Positions 49,668-58,375 of a DNA stretch of 64,000 bases are shown in pieces (position 1 is the stretch's first letter; every line of letters begins with the position of its first letter). A program made the position numbers and the translations under genes. Below the pieces are notes generated by a model. That model was not told the origin of the DNA and made no database searches. It saw nothing but the letters and a program-made list of their open reading frames with translations. Origin of the DNA: Oscillospiraceae bacterium (GTDB lineage Bacteria; Bacillota; Clostridia; Oscillospirales; Oscillospiraceae); NCBI GenBank assembly GCA_017406005.1, contig JAFQZI010000137.1, positions 29,068 through 93,067 on the forward strand, written 5' to 3'.

Positions 49668-50684
49668 ATGAAGAAATCAGATTATCAGGATATGTGGGTA
49701 TACATTGAGCACGACGGAAAGGCCATCCACCCTGTCTCACTGGAACTCTGCTCCGAAGTTCGTAAACTCTGCGATGCCTCCGGGGATAAACTTGCAGCCG
49801 TAATCGTAAACGATCTGCCGCAGGAAGAAGTGGATAAGATCCTTGAAGCCGGTGTTGAAAAGCTGATCCTTGTGTCCGGCACGGGCTATGAAACGTTCAG
49901 CGTGGATGCCTATAGCCATCTTTTCACGGTGTTGTGCAAAAAATATATGCCATCGGCTGTTTTTGTCGGCGGAACGATTGCAGGGAGGGATTTTGCACCC
50001 CGCTTTGCCTGTCGGCTGCGGACCGGCTGCACTTCCGACGCCACCCAGCTCGTCTATGACGAAAAAACAGGAGATATTGAATTCGTTGAGCCCGCAGTAG
50101 GCGGGAAGATGATGGCAGTGATTACCGTGCCCGTGCTGCGGCCTCAGGTCGGAACGATTCGTCCCGGAACATTCAAATACCAGCCGACCTGGCGGAGAGA
50201 CTGTGAAGTGATCCGGGAGACGGTCGACTTCCCGCTGGATCAGATTCGGACGAAGATCCTCTCGTTTACGGCGGAGGAATTCGATGACAGCCTCAACATC
50301 GGAGATGCGGAAGTCGTCGTTTGTGTCGGAAGCGGAATCAAAGGTTCGGATTCTCTCCCGCGCTACCGGAAGCTGGCGTCATTGCTTGGCGGTAAAGTCG
50401 GCTGCACAAGGCCCGTCTTCGACCGCGGGATTCTGCCTTTCAAGCTGGTCATCGGGCAGTCCGGTGTTGTGGTGAAGCCCAAACTTTATATCGCATTCGG
50501 TGTCTCCGGTGCAGTGAATCACGTTACGGGAATTACCGACAGTGACAAAATTGTTGCCGTCAACAAGGATCCGGATGCCGCCATTTTCCATTACTGCGAT
50601 TACGGTATTGTTGGGGACATGGACGAGATTTGTGACCTGATGATATCCCGTCTGGAAGCAGGTCAGGCAGAGGCTGCCATATGA
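49668..50684 (+). CDS. etfA: EtfA, electron transfer flavoprotein alpha subunit
   Basis: The 338-residue ETF alpha subunit carries the C-terminal FAD domain signature: VVCVGSGIKG, GCTRPVFDRGILPFKLVIGQ, YIAFGVSGAVNHVTGI and VNKDPDAAIFHYCDYGIVGD. The N-terminus has no ferredoxin-like extension, so electrons must pass through separate ferredoxin. Its start is 10 nt after etfB and its end overlaps larA by 4 nt (ATGA). Confidence 0.95.
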   Translation: MKKSDYQDMWVYIEHDGKAIHPVSLELCSEVRKLCDASGDKLAAVIVNDLPQEEVDKILEAGVEKLILVSGTGYETFSVDAYSHLFTVLCKKYMPSAVFVGGTIAGRDFAPRFACRLRTGCTSDATQLVYDEKTGDIEFVEPAVGGKMMAVITVPVLRPQVGTIRPGTFKYQPTWRRDCEVIRETVDFPLDQIRTKILSFTAEEFDDSLNIGDAEVVVCVGSGIKGSDSLPRYRKLASLLGGKVGCTRPVFDRGILPFKLVIGQSGVVVKPKLYIAFGVSGAVNHVTGITDSDKIVAVNKDPDAAIFHYCDYGIVGDMDEICDLMISRLEAGQAEAAI

Positions 50685-51931
50685 AGATACCTTACGGAAA
50701 GTCCTTCCTCTCTTTCGAAGAGGCAGAATGCGCTGTTCTGCAGTCAAGAATCGGAGAATTAAAAGCGGAAGCTGACGGATTGGAAATCGTTCGGCAGGCC
50801 ATGGAAAACCCGATCGATTCTCCGCGCCTGTATGAGCTCGCGAAAGGGAAAAAGACCTGTACCATCATTATTTCAGATCACACACGGCCGGTTCCCAGCA
50901 AAGATATTCTTCCCAATATGCTCAAAGAACTGCGGGAAGGGAATCCCGAAATTGCCGTTACGCTGCTTGTCGCCACCGGCTTCCATCGGCTGAGCACGGA
51001 AGCTGAGCTGGAGGCGAAAGTCGGGAAGGATATTATGGCATCCTGCCGCATCGCTGTCCATGATTGCCGCGATGCGAATGCCAATGTTTCCATCGGAACC
51101 CTTCCATCCGGGGCACCGCTTGTTCTTGACCGGCTGGCGGTGGAGACCGATCTGCTGATTGCGGAAGGATTCATTGAGCCGCATTTCTTTGCCGGCTTTT
51201 CAGGAGGGCGCAAAAGCGTCCTTCCCGGGGTATGCGATCAGATAACTGTTCTGGGCAATCACTGCAGCCGATTTATCGATTCTGCCTACAGCCGCACCGG
51301 AATTCTCGACGGGAACCCCATTCATGCGGATATGGTTGCCGCGGCGGAAATGGCAAAGCTTTCCTATATCGTGAATGTTGTGATCGATGAAGAGAAGTGG
51401 ACCGTTGCGGCTTTTGCCGGAAATCCCATCACGGCCCATCGCGCCGGCTGCGATTTCCTCCTCTCCTATGCGCAGGTTTCTCCGATCTTTTCCGATATTG
51501 TCATTACCAGCAATGGGGGAGCGCCGCTCGACCAGAATCTCTATCAGTGTGTCAAGGGAATGACGGCAGCCGAAGCCACCTGCCGTGAAGGCGGGACGAT
51601 TATCCTCTGTGCCGAATGTGCCGATGGGCATGGGGGAGAAGGGTTCTACAATGCTCTGAAAGACTGCGCGAGTCCGGAAGCATTGTATGCAGAGCAGATG
51701 GCCACTCCACAGGACAAGACCGTTCCCGATCAATGGGAAAGCCAGATTCTTGCCCGCATCCTGATGCATTATCGGGTCATCATGGTTTCCAGACCGGAGA
51801 TGAAACAGATCGTTGAAGACATGAAAATGATTTATGCATCATCTGTCGAAGAAGCAGTCAGCCTTGCGCGATCCTTTGGCGGAAAGAGCATCACTGTCAT
51901 TCCGAACGGTATTTCCGTTATCGTGAGGTAA
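50681..51931 (+). CDS. larA: LarA, nickel-pincer-dependent lactate racemase family protein
   Basis: LarA interconverts D- and L-lactate (or another 2-hydroxy acid) with a covalently bound nickel-pincer nucleotide. The 416-residue protein keeps all four key residues at a constant offset of 6 from Lactobacillus plantarum LarA: His102, His168, Lys178 (pincer attachment) and His194 (nickel ligand). They lie in TGFHR, EPHFFAGFSGGRKSVLPG and LGNHC. It is the last gene of the glcD-etfBA operon. The cofactor biosynthesis genes larB, larC and larE are not in this window. Confidence 0.92.
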   Translation: MKIPYGKSFLSFEEAECAVLQSRIGELKAEADGLEIVRQAMENPIDSPRLYELAKGKKTCTIIISDHTRPVPSKDILPNMLKELREGNPEIAVTLLVATGFHRLSTEAELEAKVGKDIMASCRIAVHDCRDANANVSIGTLPSGAPLVLDRLAVETDLLIAEGFIEPHFFAGFSGGRKSVLPGVCDQITVLGNHCSRFIDSAYSRTGILDGNPIHADMVAAAEMAKLSYIVNVVIDEEKWTVAAFAGNPITAHRAGCDFLLSYAQVSPIFSDIVITSNGGAPLDQNLYQCVKGMTAAEATCREGGTIILCAECADGHGGEGFYNALKDCASPEALYAEQMATPQDKTVPDQWESQILARILMHYRVIMVSRPEMKQIVEDMKMIYASSVEEAVSLARSFGGKSITVIPNGISVIVR

Positions 51932-51945
51932 AAAACACTTCCCTC

Positions 51946-51974
51946 TTGTGAAAAAGACGGCTATATGATATGAT
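51946..51974 (+). promoter_or_regulatory. Predicted promoter for the DegV-family gene
   Basis: TTGTGA (51946-51951), a 17-nt spacer and TATGAT (51969-51974). Confidence 0.6.
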
Positions 51975-52027
51975 GCACAGTAGAGTGCAAAGATTCTGTT
52001 AAAAGAAAACGCGAGGGAGAATACCGT

Positions 52028-52882
52028 ATGGTACGCCTGATAACGGATTCGGCAGCCGATATGGAAGCCGAGGACTATGAAAGAAACGGGATTATCTGTA
52101 TCCCTATTTCTGTGGCCTTTGGTGAAACAGTATATTATGAAAATGTCAGCCTGACGAAGACGGAGTTTTATCGGTTGCAGGAGACGGAAAAAGAATTTCC
52201 CAAAACTGCCCAGCCGACGCCTCAGTCGTATCTTGATGCGTTCCAGGATGCCAAAGATGCCGGTGATCAGGTGGTCTTTCTCTCTATGTCATCCGGGATC
52301 AGCGGGGCATACCAGAGTGCTGTTCTGGCAAAGAATATTCTCGAGTTTTCTGATTGCTATGTGATTGACACCTGCACGGCTACCGGCGGACAGCGGATTC
52401 TTCTTGAACACGCTGTTTTGCTGCGGGATGTGGGGCTCAGCGCAACGGCGATTGTCGAGGCTATCGAGAATCTGAAAAAAAGAATTGTGATCTATGCCTG
52501 CATGGATACATTGGAATGCCTGCGCAGAGGCGGCAGAATTTCCCGCAAAGCGTATGCGCTCGGCACTCTTGCCAATATCAAGCCGATCCTTTATGTGACG
52601 CACGAAGGACAGGTTACCGTTCCGGGCCGTGCACAGGGAATGCGGCGCGGTATGAGCTACATGCTGAAAAAAATCGAGGACTGCCCTCCTGATCCTGCTT
52701 TTCCAATCCATGTCATGTATACGAGTGATCCGGAAATCGGAAAACGCTTTGCAGACTATCTGGACAAGAATCAGGTTTCGAACATTGCGCTTCAGCTGTG
52801 GCAGGTAGGCGCGGCGATCGGTGCCCATGTCGGGCCGGGAGCCTGCGGGTATGCCTACGTAGCACAAAAAGAATCAGAGTAA
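52028..52882 (+). CDS. DegV-family fatty-acid-binding protein
   Basis: The 284-residue DegV/EDD-fold protein binds a fatty acid, usually to present it to the FakA kinase. Typical segments are LITDSAADM at the N-terminus, TAQPTPQSY, FLSMSSGISGAYQSA (the ligand-contact loop) and CMDTLECLRRGGRIS. It stands alone with its own promoter and a terminator after it. No FakA gene is nearby. Confidence 0.93.
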   Translation: MVRLITDSAADMEAEDYERNGIICIPISVAFGETVYYENVSLTKTEFYRLQETEKEFPKTAQPTPQSYLDAFQDAKDAGDQVVFLSMSSGISGAYQSAVLAKNILEFSDCYVIDTCTATGGQRILLEHAVLLRDVGLSATAIVEAIENLKKRIVIYACMDTLECLRRGGRISRKAYALGTLANIKPILYVTHEGQVTVPGRAQGMRRGMSYMLKKIEDCPPDPAFPIHVMYTSDPEIGKRFADYLDKNQVSNIALQLWQVGAAIGAHVGPGACGYAYVAQKESE

Positions 52883-52913
52883 ATCTTTTTTCAAGATTAT
52901 AAGAGATCCGGGA

Positions 52914-52943
52914 AGCACCGCATTCTGTGCTCCCCGGATCTTT
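52914..52943. terminator. Terminator between degV and desulfoferrodoxin genes
   Basis: AGATCCGGG...AGCAC pairs with GTGCT...CCCGGATCT across a short loop, ending in TTT. It is placed between two convergent genes. Confidence 0.75.
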
Positions 52944-52965
52944 GCAATGTATTTTGTCAGTTTTG

Positions 52966-53340
52966 TCAGCAGTCTGCTTTCCACAGACCGTGGAGGTTGC
53001 AGTATTCATATGCAGCAACAGCTTCATCTCCGTCAGTCAGGGCAAAGACTGCAACAGGTTTTTCACCGGGCTTCAGAGTCTTGCGCTGCCGGCCCTGTTT
53101 GGTTTCCAGCATAATCCACTCGATGTAATGCGCCTCAAGCATGGGGTGCTCCACAGATCCGACAGCAACCGTGACGAGGTTGCCTTCTTTTTTGATAACG
53201 GGAACGTGCTTTTCACCGGCTCCGTCAGAAGTGTTGGGGACAAGTGCTTTCATTTCTTCGCCGCAGCATACGCAGCGGACTCCGGAATCATGAAGGTGCG
53301 CGATAATATTTCCGCAGTGCTCACATTTGTAGATCGTCAT
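52966..53340 (-). CDS. dfx: Desulfoferrodoxin (2Fe superoxide reductase)
   Basis: This enzyme reduces superoxide to peroxide in anaerobes. The 124-residue protein has an N-terminal desulforedoxin-like domain with Cys6, Cys9 and the Cys25-Cys26 pair (YKCEHCG, RCVCCGEEM). The C-terminal active-site domain carries EKHVPVI, VEHPMLEAHYIEWI and YCNLHGLWK, providing the His and Cys iron ligands. The start ATG 53340 follows AAAAGGAG. It is monocistronic with its own promoter, which supports an anaerobic, oxygen-exposed lifestyle. Confidence 0.96.
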   Translation of the reverse strand: MTIYKCEHCGNIIAHLHDSGVRCVCCGEEMKALVPNTSDGAGEKHVPVIKKEGNLVTVAVGSVEHPMLEAHYIEWIMLETKQGRQRKTLKPGEKPVAVFALTDGDEAVAAYEYCNLHGLWKADC

Positions 53341-53449
53341 GGTCTTCTCCTTTTTAAAGTTTTTATAGATGATTTTCAAACATCCTGTTCGGATGATGAT
53401 TACGACTCAGACTTTCCGGAAAAGGGTATTCCGTAAAAATGCTGATAAT

Positions 53450-53479
53450 ATTATAGCGTGCACTGCGCAGTTACGTCAA
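53450..53479 (-). promoter_or_regulatory. Predicted promoter for desulfoferrodoxin
   Basis: On the minus strand TTGACG (53479-53474), an 18-nt spacer and consensus TATAAT (53455-53450). Confidence 0.7.
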
Positions 53480-53520
53480 GCGTGAAAGAGAATGTTTATG
53501 CGGAAGTATTGACAAAATGA

Positions 53521-53565
53521 CAAAACCCTCCGCGCAGACTGCCGAAAAACAATCTTTGCGAAGGG
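53521..53565 (-). terminator. Probable terminator after the XRE gene
   Basis: An imperfect stem joins CCCT...CGC (53526 on) with GCG...AGGG (to 53565), and TTTTG follows on the minus strand. Confidence 0.5.
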
Positions 53566-53586
53566 CTTGGCCACCTGTTATTCTTT

Positions 53587-53778
53587 TTATTCCCAGAAAA
53601 GCTCGTCCAGTGTTTTGTCAAGTGCTTTACAGATCGCAATGCACAGGTTGATGGTAGGGTTATAATCACCTTTCTCTATGGCACTGATCGTCTGGCGGGA
53701 CACATTACAGAGAGCGGCAAGCTGCTCCTGTGACAGGTCCTTTGCGGCACGTGCCGACTTTAATCGGAGATTCTTCAT
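53587..53778 (-). CDS. Small XRE-family DNA-binding protein
   Basis: This 63-residue protein is a single Cro/C1-type helix-turn-helix (LSQEQLAALCNVSRQTISAIEKGDYNPT). It overlaps the upstream membrane-protein gene by ATGA, a common Firmicutes pairing of a small XRE repressor with a multi-helix membrane protein. It probably represses its own operon. Ligand or signal unknown. Confidence 0.92.
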   Translation of the reverse strand: MKNLRLKSARAAKDLSQEQLAALCNVSRQTISAIEKGDYNPTINLCIAICKALDKTLDELFWE

Positions 53779-54293
53779 TCTTCTGCCTCACGTTTCTCCA
53801 GGAGCTGCTTTACCAGCAGTTCTGTGCCGATAACGACCATCAAGATCAATACCATCAGGTTGATTGCTGGCACGGGGGACTCTCCTTGCTGAAATAATCC
53901 ACCGTGCGTTATGGCTCCGATTACAGGGATTGCATTCAGAATACCGCATACGAGGAAGAGAATTCCATAACGTTTGCGATTGTTGTTCAGGCCCCAGTAA
54001 ACATCCTTCCAGATGCAGTAAGAGGCGAGCACAAGGCTGCCGAGGCAAATCCCCGCAAAGTGAAGAAGATAACCCGGAAACGGAAGCGGTAATTCACAGA
54101 GATCAAGTATGAACAGGAGAACTTCAAAGATCATCAGGGTATAAAAAGCATACTGATATGCCTTTCCGCGGAGTTCCTTCTGCCTTTCGTCATACTGAGT
54201 TTTGGTTTTGTGGTTCGTGTTGGAAAACTTGTAGAATACAATTACGAGAATAATCCCAAGCAGGATTCCGATGATATAGCCGATAGATTTCAT
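53775..54293 (-). CDS. Small multi-helix membrane protein paired with the XRE regulator
   Basis: The 172-residue protein has four or five hydrophobic helices (IGYIIGILLGIILVIVFY at the N-terminus) and a YDERQKELRGKAYQYAF loop, seen in membrane proteins that accompany small XRE regulators. The start is ATG 54293 with AAAGGG upstream; the in-frame extension to 54416 crosses the promoter. No enzymatic motif is visible. Function unknown. Confidence 0.78.
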   Translation of the reverse strand: MKSIGYIIGILLGIILVIVFYKFSNTNHKTKTQYDERQKELRGKAYQYAFYTLMIFEVLLFILDLCELPLPFPGYLLHFAGICLGSLVLASYCIWKDVYWGLNNNRKRYGILFLVCGILNAIPVIGAITHGGLFQQGESPVPAINLMVLILMVVIGTELLVKQLLEKREAEE

Positions 54294-54324
54294 TTGGTTT
54301 ACCCCTTTCTCTGAGTACACCCGG

Positions 54325-54353
54325 AGTATAGCACAGCAATAGCAGATTGTCAA
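54325..54353 (-). promoter_or_regulatory. Predicted promoter for the membrane protein-XRE pair
   Basis: On the minus strand a consensus TTGACA (54353-54348), a 17-nt spacer and TATACT (54330-54325). Confidence 0.75.
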
Positions 54354-54377
54354 GTATATTTTACAAAATAATTGATA

Positions 54378-54420
54378 AAAAAGACGAATTGCGCCTGGGA
54401 AAAGATTCAGGCGCAATTCG
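54378..54420 (-). terminator. Terminator after the DUF2804 gene
   Basis: A 13-bp perfect stem (54385-54397 with 54408-54420) with a 10-nt loop is followed on the minus strand by CTTTTTT. Confidence 0.85.
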
Positions 54421-54451
54421 AGCAGAATAAGATACTTTAAAAACTGAACTG

Positions 54452-55525
54452 TTACCAGCGATTCTCTACATATTCGCAGAAGGCATATAGGTCACGGATC
54501 GTCAGAATCTGCCCGTCATCCAGGGTGACGGTCCCGTTCCAGAGGCCATGCACCTGATGGCTGTGCATCCGCATTGCCAGGATATTCAGATCACTGTGGT
54601 GATCGTAGAAAGGATCCATGGTGAGGTTAAAGCGGCCGTCTTCCGAGACAAACCGCCAGGGCTGCATGTACCGGTCTGGCTTGGGAAACGTCTCCACATC
54701 CACGGCACCGATTTTGTGTGCTTTGCCGTCATAGAAGACGCAGGTTTCGGTTGCGTTGCTTTCATCTCCGATGCCCCAGGTGATTTCAAAACCGAAGAGG
54801 TGCTCTTTCCCCTTCTCATCAAGAATTCTCCCGGATCCGTTTCCCCAATACCATACCAGGGAATATGGGGTACAGACCCGGCCCCAGTCCAGAATACAAA
54901 AGGTGTCGGTTTTAGAGAACGTTTGGATCCCCGCAGAAGAAGAAAAGCTTCCGGAGCAGGGCATGCAGTTCTGTTTTGTTGTCATGAAGTAGCGATCCGG
55001 AAACCCCTCAAAAGGCAGGACTGTAGTGATGTTTTCAAGCCCGGGCAGAATATCCATCTCAAATTCACAGCGTACATCCCCGTTCTCAAAACGAATGGTG
55101 CGGCGTTCTTCCCCGGTGTTGACCTCAAAAAGAGCTTTTCCGACGCGGAAGCTGACGTGGTTCGGAACGTCACCGCGGGGAGGAAGGATGTAACGATCTT
55201 TTCCACCCAAAAAAGGAGCCATACTCGAAGCGACGGTCTTCCCGGCTTTCAGATCAACCAGAACAGCAGATGCATACCCTCCAAGAGAAATGTTGGCAAA
55301 GCTGACCTGCGCCATAAAATTCCCGTCAGAGATCTGATAGAAGTCCCATTCCTTCCGGCGCAGTACATGTTTCACTTTGCTGCGGTCGTAGAGAAAAACG
55401 TTTTTTCTGGCCCATCCTTTTGCCAGCAGGGTTCCGTCTTCCGCGAGAAGAGGAGTCGCATCGGTATATTCTTTCTGCCGGCTGCTGTGTGCCCATTCCT
55501 GCCAGCCGCGATAGGTTTTTTCCAT
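54452..55525 (-). CDS. DUF2804 family protein
   Basis: This 357-residue soluble protein matches the DUF2804 family. Recognised segments are GWARKNVFLYDRSKVKH, WDFYQISDGNFMAQVSFANI, FSKTDTFCILDWGRVCTPY and the end SDLNILAMRMHSHQVHGLWNG. The fold of the family resembles lipocalin-like carotenoid/hydratase domains, but no function is proven. It is monocistronic, with a terminator downstream and its own promoter. Confidence 0.87.
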   Translation of the reverse strand: MEKTYRGWQEWAHSSRQKEYTDATPLLAEDGTLLAKGWARKNVFLYDRSKVKHVLRRKEWDFYQISDGNFMAQVSFANISLGGYASAVLVDLKAGKTVASSMAPFLGGKDRYILPPRGDVPNHVSFRVGKALFEVNTGEERRTIRFENGDVRCEFEMDILPGLENITTVLPFEGFPDRYFMTTKQNCMPCSGSFSSSAGIQTFSKTDTFCILDWGRVCTPYSLVWYWGNGSGRILDEKGKEHLFGFEITWGIGDESNATETCVFYDGKAHKIGAVDVETFPKPDRYMQPWRFVSEDGRFNLTMDPFYDHHSDLNILAMRMHSHQVHGLWNGTVTLDDGQILTIRDLYAFCEYVENRW

Positions 55526-55566
55526 AAAACAGCTCTCCTTTTGTATAATTCCTGTACTTTGAAAAC

Positions 55567-55595
55567 ATCATATCATAAAACTGCAGGAAGGACAA
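55567..55595 (-). promoter_or_regulatory. Predicted promoter for the DUF2804 gene
   Basis: On the minus strand TTGTCC (55595-55590), a 17-nt spacer and TATGAT (55572-55567). Confidence 0.5.
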
Positions 55596-55674
55596 CAAGA
55601 GATAGTGAAACAGGAACTGGCTCCAGCAGCACGGAATCGGAGTGTTCAGGAGAAAAACAGGATGAGGATAAGCC

Positions 55675-55703
55675 TTGTTTTTATATACTCTGCATGATAA
55701 AAT
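55675..55703 (+). promoter_or_regulatory. Predicted promoter for the VanX-like gene
   Basis: TTGTTT (55675-55680), a 17-nt spacer and TAAAAT (55698-55703). Confidence 0.5.
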
Positions 55704-55781
55704 ACATCATCAAACAGAACACGCTTTGTACGGACTTTTATGCCGGGGGTTCGTTGTTATAGAAAGAAAGGACTATGAAAA

Positions 55782-56426
55782 ATGGAAAAGGATCGGATGG
55801 ATCCATCAGGATTTGTCCTTTTGTCGGACTATGTGCCGGATATTGTACAGGAGATCCGGTACTATTCAACTTATAACTTTATCGGGGAGCGGATCGACGG
55901 ATATGAGGAACCCTGTGCACTGCTGACAAAAGAGGCAGCGCGGGCGCTGAAATCTGTCAGCAAAGAGCTGAATGTACAGGGCTATCGCCTGAAAGTGTTT
56001 GATGCCTATCGCCCGGCGTGTGCGGTAAAGCACTTTGTCCTGTGGGGGATTGAAGATCAGGATATCCGCATGAAGCCGTACTTCTATCCGGGTCTGGAAA
56101 AACAGGAGGTTTTTGAAAAAGGATATATCGCCAAACAGTCCAGCCACAGCCGGGGCAGTGCGATTGATCTCACGCTGCTGGATATGAAGACGGGGAAGGA
56201 AGTGGACATGGGGGGCCCGTTCGATCTCTTCGATGAGGTATCCCATCCGGACTATCAGGAGATTACAAAAGAACAGTTTGAAAACCGCATGATGCTGCAG
56301 CATGTGATGGTCCGTAACGGATTTCAGCCGATCTTCTGTGAATGGTGGCATTTTTCTCTGAAAGACGAGCCATATCCGAATACGTATTTTGAGTTTCCGG
56401 TCTCGTCAGATTATCTGAGGAAATAA
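55782..56426 (+). CDS. D-alanyl-D-alanine dipeptidase (VanX/DdpX, M15D)
   Basis: This zinc enzyme hydrolyses D-Ala-D-Ala. The 214-residue protein keeps the VanX catalytic set at a constant offset of 6: Arg77 (AYRP), His122 and Asp129 (SSHSRGSAIDLTL), Glu187 and His190 (CEWWHF). No vanA/vanH-type genes are nearby and there is no signal peptide, so a cell-wall recycling or D-Ala-D-Ala scavenging role is more likely than glycopeptide resistance. Confidence 0.93.
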   Translation: MEKDRMDPSGFVLLSDYVPDIVQEIRYYSTYNFIGERIDGYEEPCALLTKEAARALKSVSKELNVQGYRLKVFDAYRPACAVKHFVLWGIEDQDIRMKPYFYPGLEKQEVFEKGYIAKQSSHSRGSAIDLTLLDMKTGKEVDMGGPFDLFDEVSHPDYQEITKEQFENRMMLQHVMVRNGFQPIFCEWWHFSLKDEPYPNTYFEFPVSSDYLRK

Positions 56427-56448
56427 AAAACCGTCGAACCTTTTTCCC

Positions 56449-56484
56449 GGGGCTGTCCCTGTTTTGTGACAGCCCCGTTTTCCC
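56449..56484 (+). terminator. Terminator after the VanX-like gene
   Basis: GGGGCTGTC (56449-56457) pairs with GACAGCCCC (56468-56476), followed by GTTTTCC. Confidence 0.8.
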
Positions 56485-56544
56485 TGCCGGGGATCGCTAT
56501 AGGCGGAGAACGGGGTGCATTTTTGCCTGTGGCCTGATTCCCAC

Positions 56545-56573
56545 TTGACAGGGAAAGGGTTTTTGCATATAAT
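56545..56573 (+). promoter_or_regulatory. Consensus sigma-A promoter of the histidine operon
   Basis: Perfect TTGACA (56545-56550), a 17-nt spacer and perfect TATAAT (56568-56573). The leader to hisZ is only ~30 nt, so no T-box or attenuator fits. Confidence 0.88.
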
Positions 56574-56609
56574 ACTTTAGCTTGATAAATCGATGAAGTG
56601 AGGACAATC

Positions 56610-57740
56610 ATGGCAGACCAACTTCAGCAGCAGAGCGGGAAGCAGACAGAGGAAGAGAGCTTCCTTCCCGAAGAGAAGCTGCTTTTTCATCTCCGCAGAC
56701 TGTACAGGCAGTATGGATACCGCCCGTACAGAATGAGCAAGTTTGAAAAATATGAACTATATGCCGGGAATAAGGATTTTCTGGTCAGTGACAGGATTAT
56801 TACCTTTAATGATACAAACGGAGAGCTGCTTGCACTCAAGCCGGATGTAACGCTCTCCATTGTTAAAAGCGCACAGTTTCGTTCAAATCACGTTGAGAAG
56901 CTTTACTATCAGGAGAATGTTTATCGTCCGTCGGGCAGTTCTCACCAGTTTCGCGAAATCATGCAGTGCGGGCTGGAATGCATCGGCGATCTCGACAGCT
57001 ACGGGCTTTTTGAAGTTCTTGTTCTGGCAGATGAAAGCCTGCGTGCAGTGTCGGATGAGAGTGTCCTGAACTTTTCTCATCTGGGAATTCTGAAATCACT
57101 GTTCCGGGCGCTTGGTGCCGGAGATGCACAGCAGGTTCAGCTTCTTTCCCTGATTGCTGCACGCAATCTACACGAGCTTACTGAGCTCTTTGCCGCGCGC
57201 GGCTGGGAGAGCAGGCTCCTGCAGGACGTAAAAGCCTTGCTTGCCGGTTCCTGTACGCTGTCTCAGCTGCCGGATGAGCTGGAAGCACTTGGGCTCCCAT
57301 GGCTGGATAACGAAATCCTTCAGGAATTGAGGATGCTTGCGAAGCTTTCTTCACGTACGGAAGACCGTGCCCGGTTTGATTTTTCCGTCATTAACGATAT
57401 TCATTATTACAACGGGCTCGTCTTTCAGGGGTTTGTCCGCGGGATTTCGGAAAAGCTCCTGTCAGGAGGCCGCTATGACAGTCTGCTTGCCAGAATGGAC
57501 CGCAAAGGGGCAGCGGTTGGATTTGCTGTTTACCTTGGCCTGCTGGAACAGCTTCGCCAGACACAGGAGACCTTTGAGGCAGATGTACTGCTGCTCTATG
57601 ATGAGAAGACAGACCCGGAAACATTGCAGGCAACGGCCAAGGCACTGCGTGCAGAAGGGAAAAATGTAAACACCCAGCGCAGCAGCAAGGGGCGGTATGC
57701 TCAGGTTCTGGATCTGCGAGAGGAGGTGCGCAATGCTTAA
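56610..57740 (+). CDS. hisZ: HisZ, ATP phosphoribosyltransferase regulatory subunit
   Basis: HisZ is a histidyl-tRNA-synthetase-like protein that activates the short HisG and gives it feedback control by histidine. The 376-residue protein has class-II synthetase motifs (NDTNGELLALKPDVTLSIVK, YYQENVYRPSG, MQCGLECIGD, YYNGLVFQGFV, LLSGGRYDSLL). The start chosen is ATG 56610 with AGTGAGG upstream; a GTG at 56598 is in frame. It overlaps hisG by 8 nt. Confidence 0.93.
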   Translation: MADQLQQQSGKQTEEESFLPEEKLLFHLRRLYRQYGYRPYRMSKFEKYELYAGNKDFLVSDRIITFNDTNGELLALKPDVTLSIVKSAQFRSNHVEKLYYQENVYRPSGSSHQFREIMQCGLECIGDLDSYGLFEVLVLADESLRAVSDESVLNFSHLGILKSLFRALGAGDAQQVQLLSLIAARNLHELTELFAARGWESRLLQDVKALLAGSCTLSQLPDELEALGLPWLDNEILQELRMLAKLSSRTEDRARFDFSVINDIHYYNGLVFQGFVRGISEKLLSGGRYDSLLARMDRKGAAVGFAVYLGLLEQLRQTQETFEADVLLLYDEKTDPETLQATAKALRAEGKNVNTQRSSKGRYAQVLDLREEVRNA

Positions 57741-58374
57741 TATTGCGTTGCCGAAAGGGCGGCTCGGAGAAAAAGTCTACGGCATGCTCAAGCAGGCAGG
57801 ATATCCGTGCCCGACTTTGGAACAGCCGGATCGGCGCCTCATTTTTGAAAACCCGGAAAGTGGGGTGCGTTACTTCTGGGTAAAACCGCATGATGTGACG
57901 ATCTATGTGGAACGCGGAGCAGCCGATCTGGGTATTGCCGGGAAGGACATCATTCTGGAGTATTCTCCGGAACTGTATGAATTACTCGATCTGAAAGCCG
58001 GCAGGTGTCGGATGTGTGTTGCAGGGCCGGCGGATTTTCGGGATAATCGAAGCAGAATACTGCGTGTTGCCACAAAATTCCCTCGAATCGCAGGAGATTT
58101 TTACGCAGAGAAATCCAGGGATGTGGAACTGATCAAGCTCAACGGTTCCATTGAACTGGCTCCGATTCTCGGGCTTTCGGATGTAATAGTCGATATTGTG
58201 GAAACAGGCAGAACCCTTGCTGAAAACGGGTTGACCGTATTGGAAGAAGTCTGCCCGATCAGTGCAAGGCTGGTGGCCAACCCTGCAGCCTATCGTTTCC
58301 AGAGAAGAGAAATTGATATGCTGACAACACGGCTGGATGCGGAAATTCAGGCAAAAGCGGACAGGGAGAGATGA
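57733..58374 (+). CDS. hisG: HisG, ATP phosphoribosyltransferase catalytic subunit (short form)
   Basis: HisG joins ATP and PRPP, the first step of histidine synthesis. The 213-residue short form lacks the C-terminal regulatory domain and needs HisZ, which is encoded just upstream. Signatures are NIALPKGRLGEKVYGML, ERGAADLGIAGKDI and the PRPP loop LSDVIVDIVETGRTLAENGL. The start is ATG 57733, after AGGAGG. Confidence 0.96.
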   Translation: MLNIALPKGRLGEKVYGMLKQAGYPCPTLEQPDRRLIFENPESGVRYFWVKPHDVTIYVERGAADLGIAGKDIILEYSPELYELLDLKAGRCRMCVAGPADFRDNRSRILRVATKFPRIAGDFYAEKSRDVELIKLNGSIELAPILGLSDVIVDIVETGRTLAENGLTVLEEVCPISARLVANPAAYRFQRREIDMLTTRLDAEIQAKADRER

Positions 58375-58375
58375 T

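Noticed and set aside
53587-54293. Toxin-antitoxin system made of the XRE protein and membrane protein
   Set aside because: The 172-residue multi-helix protein does not resemble a known toxin and this pairing is a common regulator/membrane-protein arrangement.
55782-56426. Vancomycin resistance locus
   Set aside because: Only a VanX-like dipeptidase is present, with no ligase, dehydrogenase or two-component genes nearby.
56427-56609. T-box or histidine attenuator before hisZ
   Set aside because: The promoter lies only ~30 nt before the first gene, and the only strong hairpin belongs to the VanX-like gene upstream.
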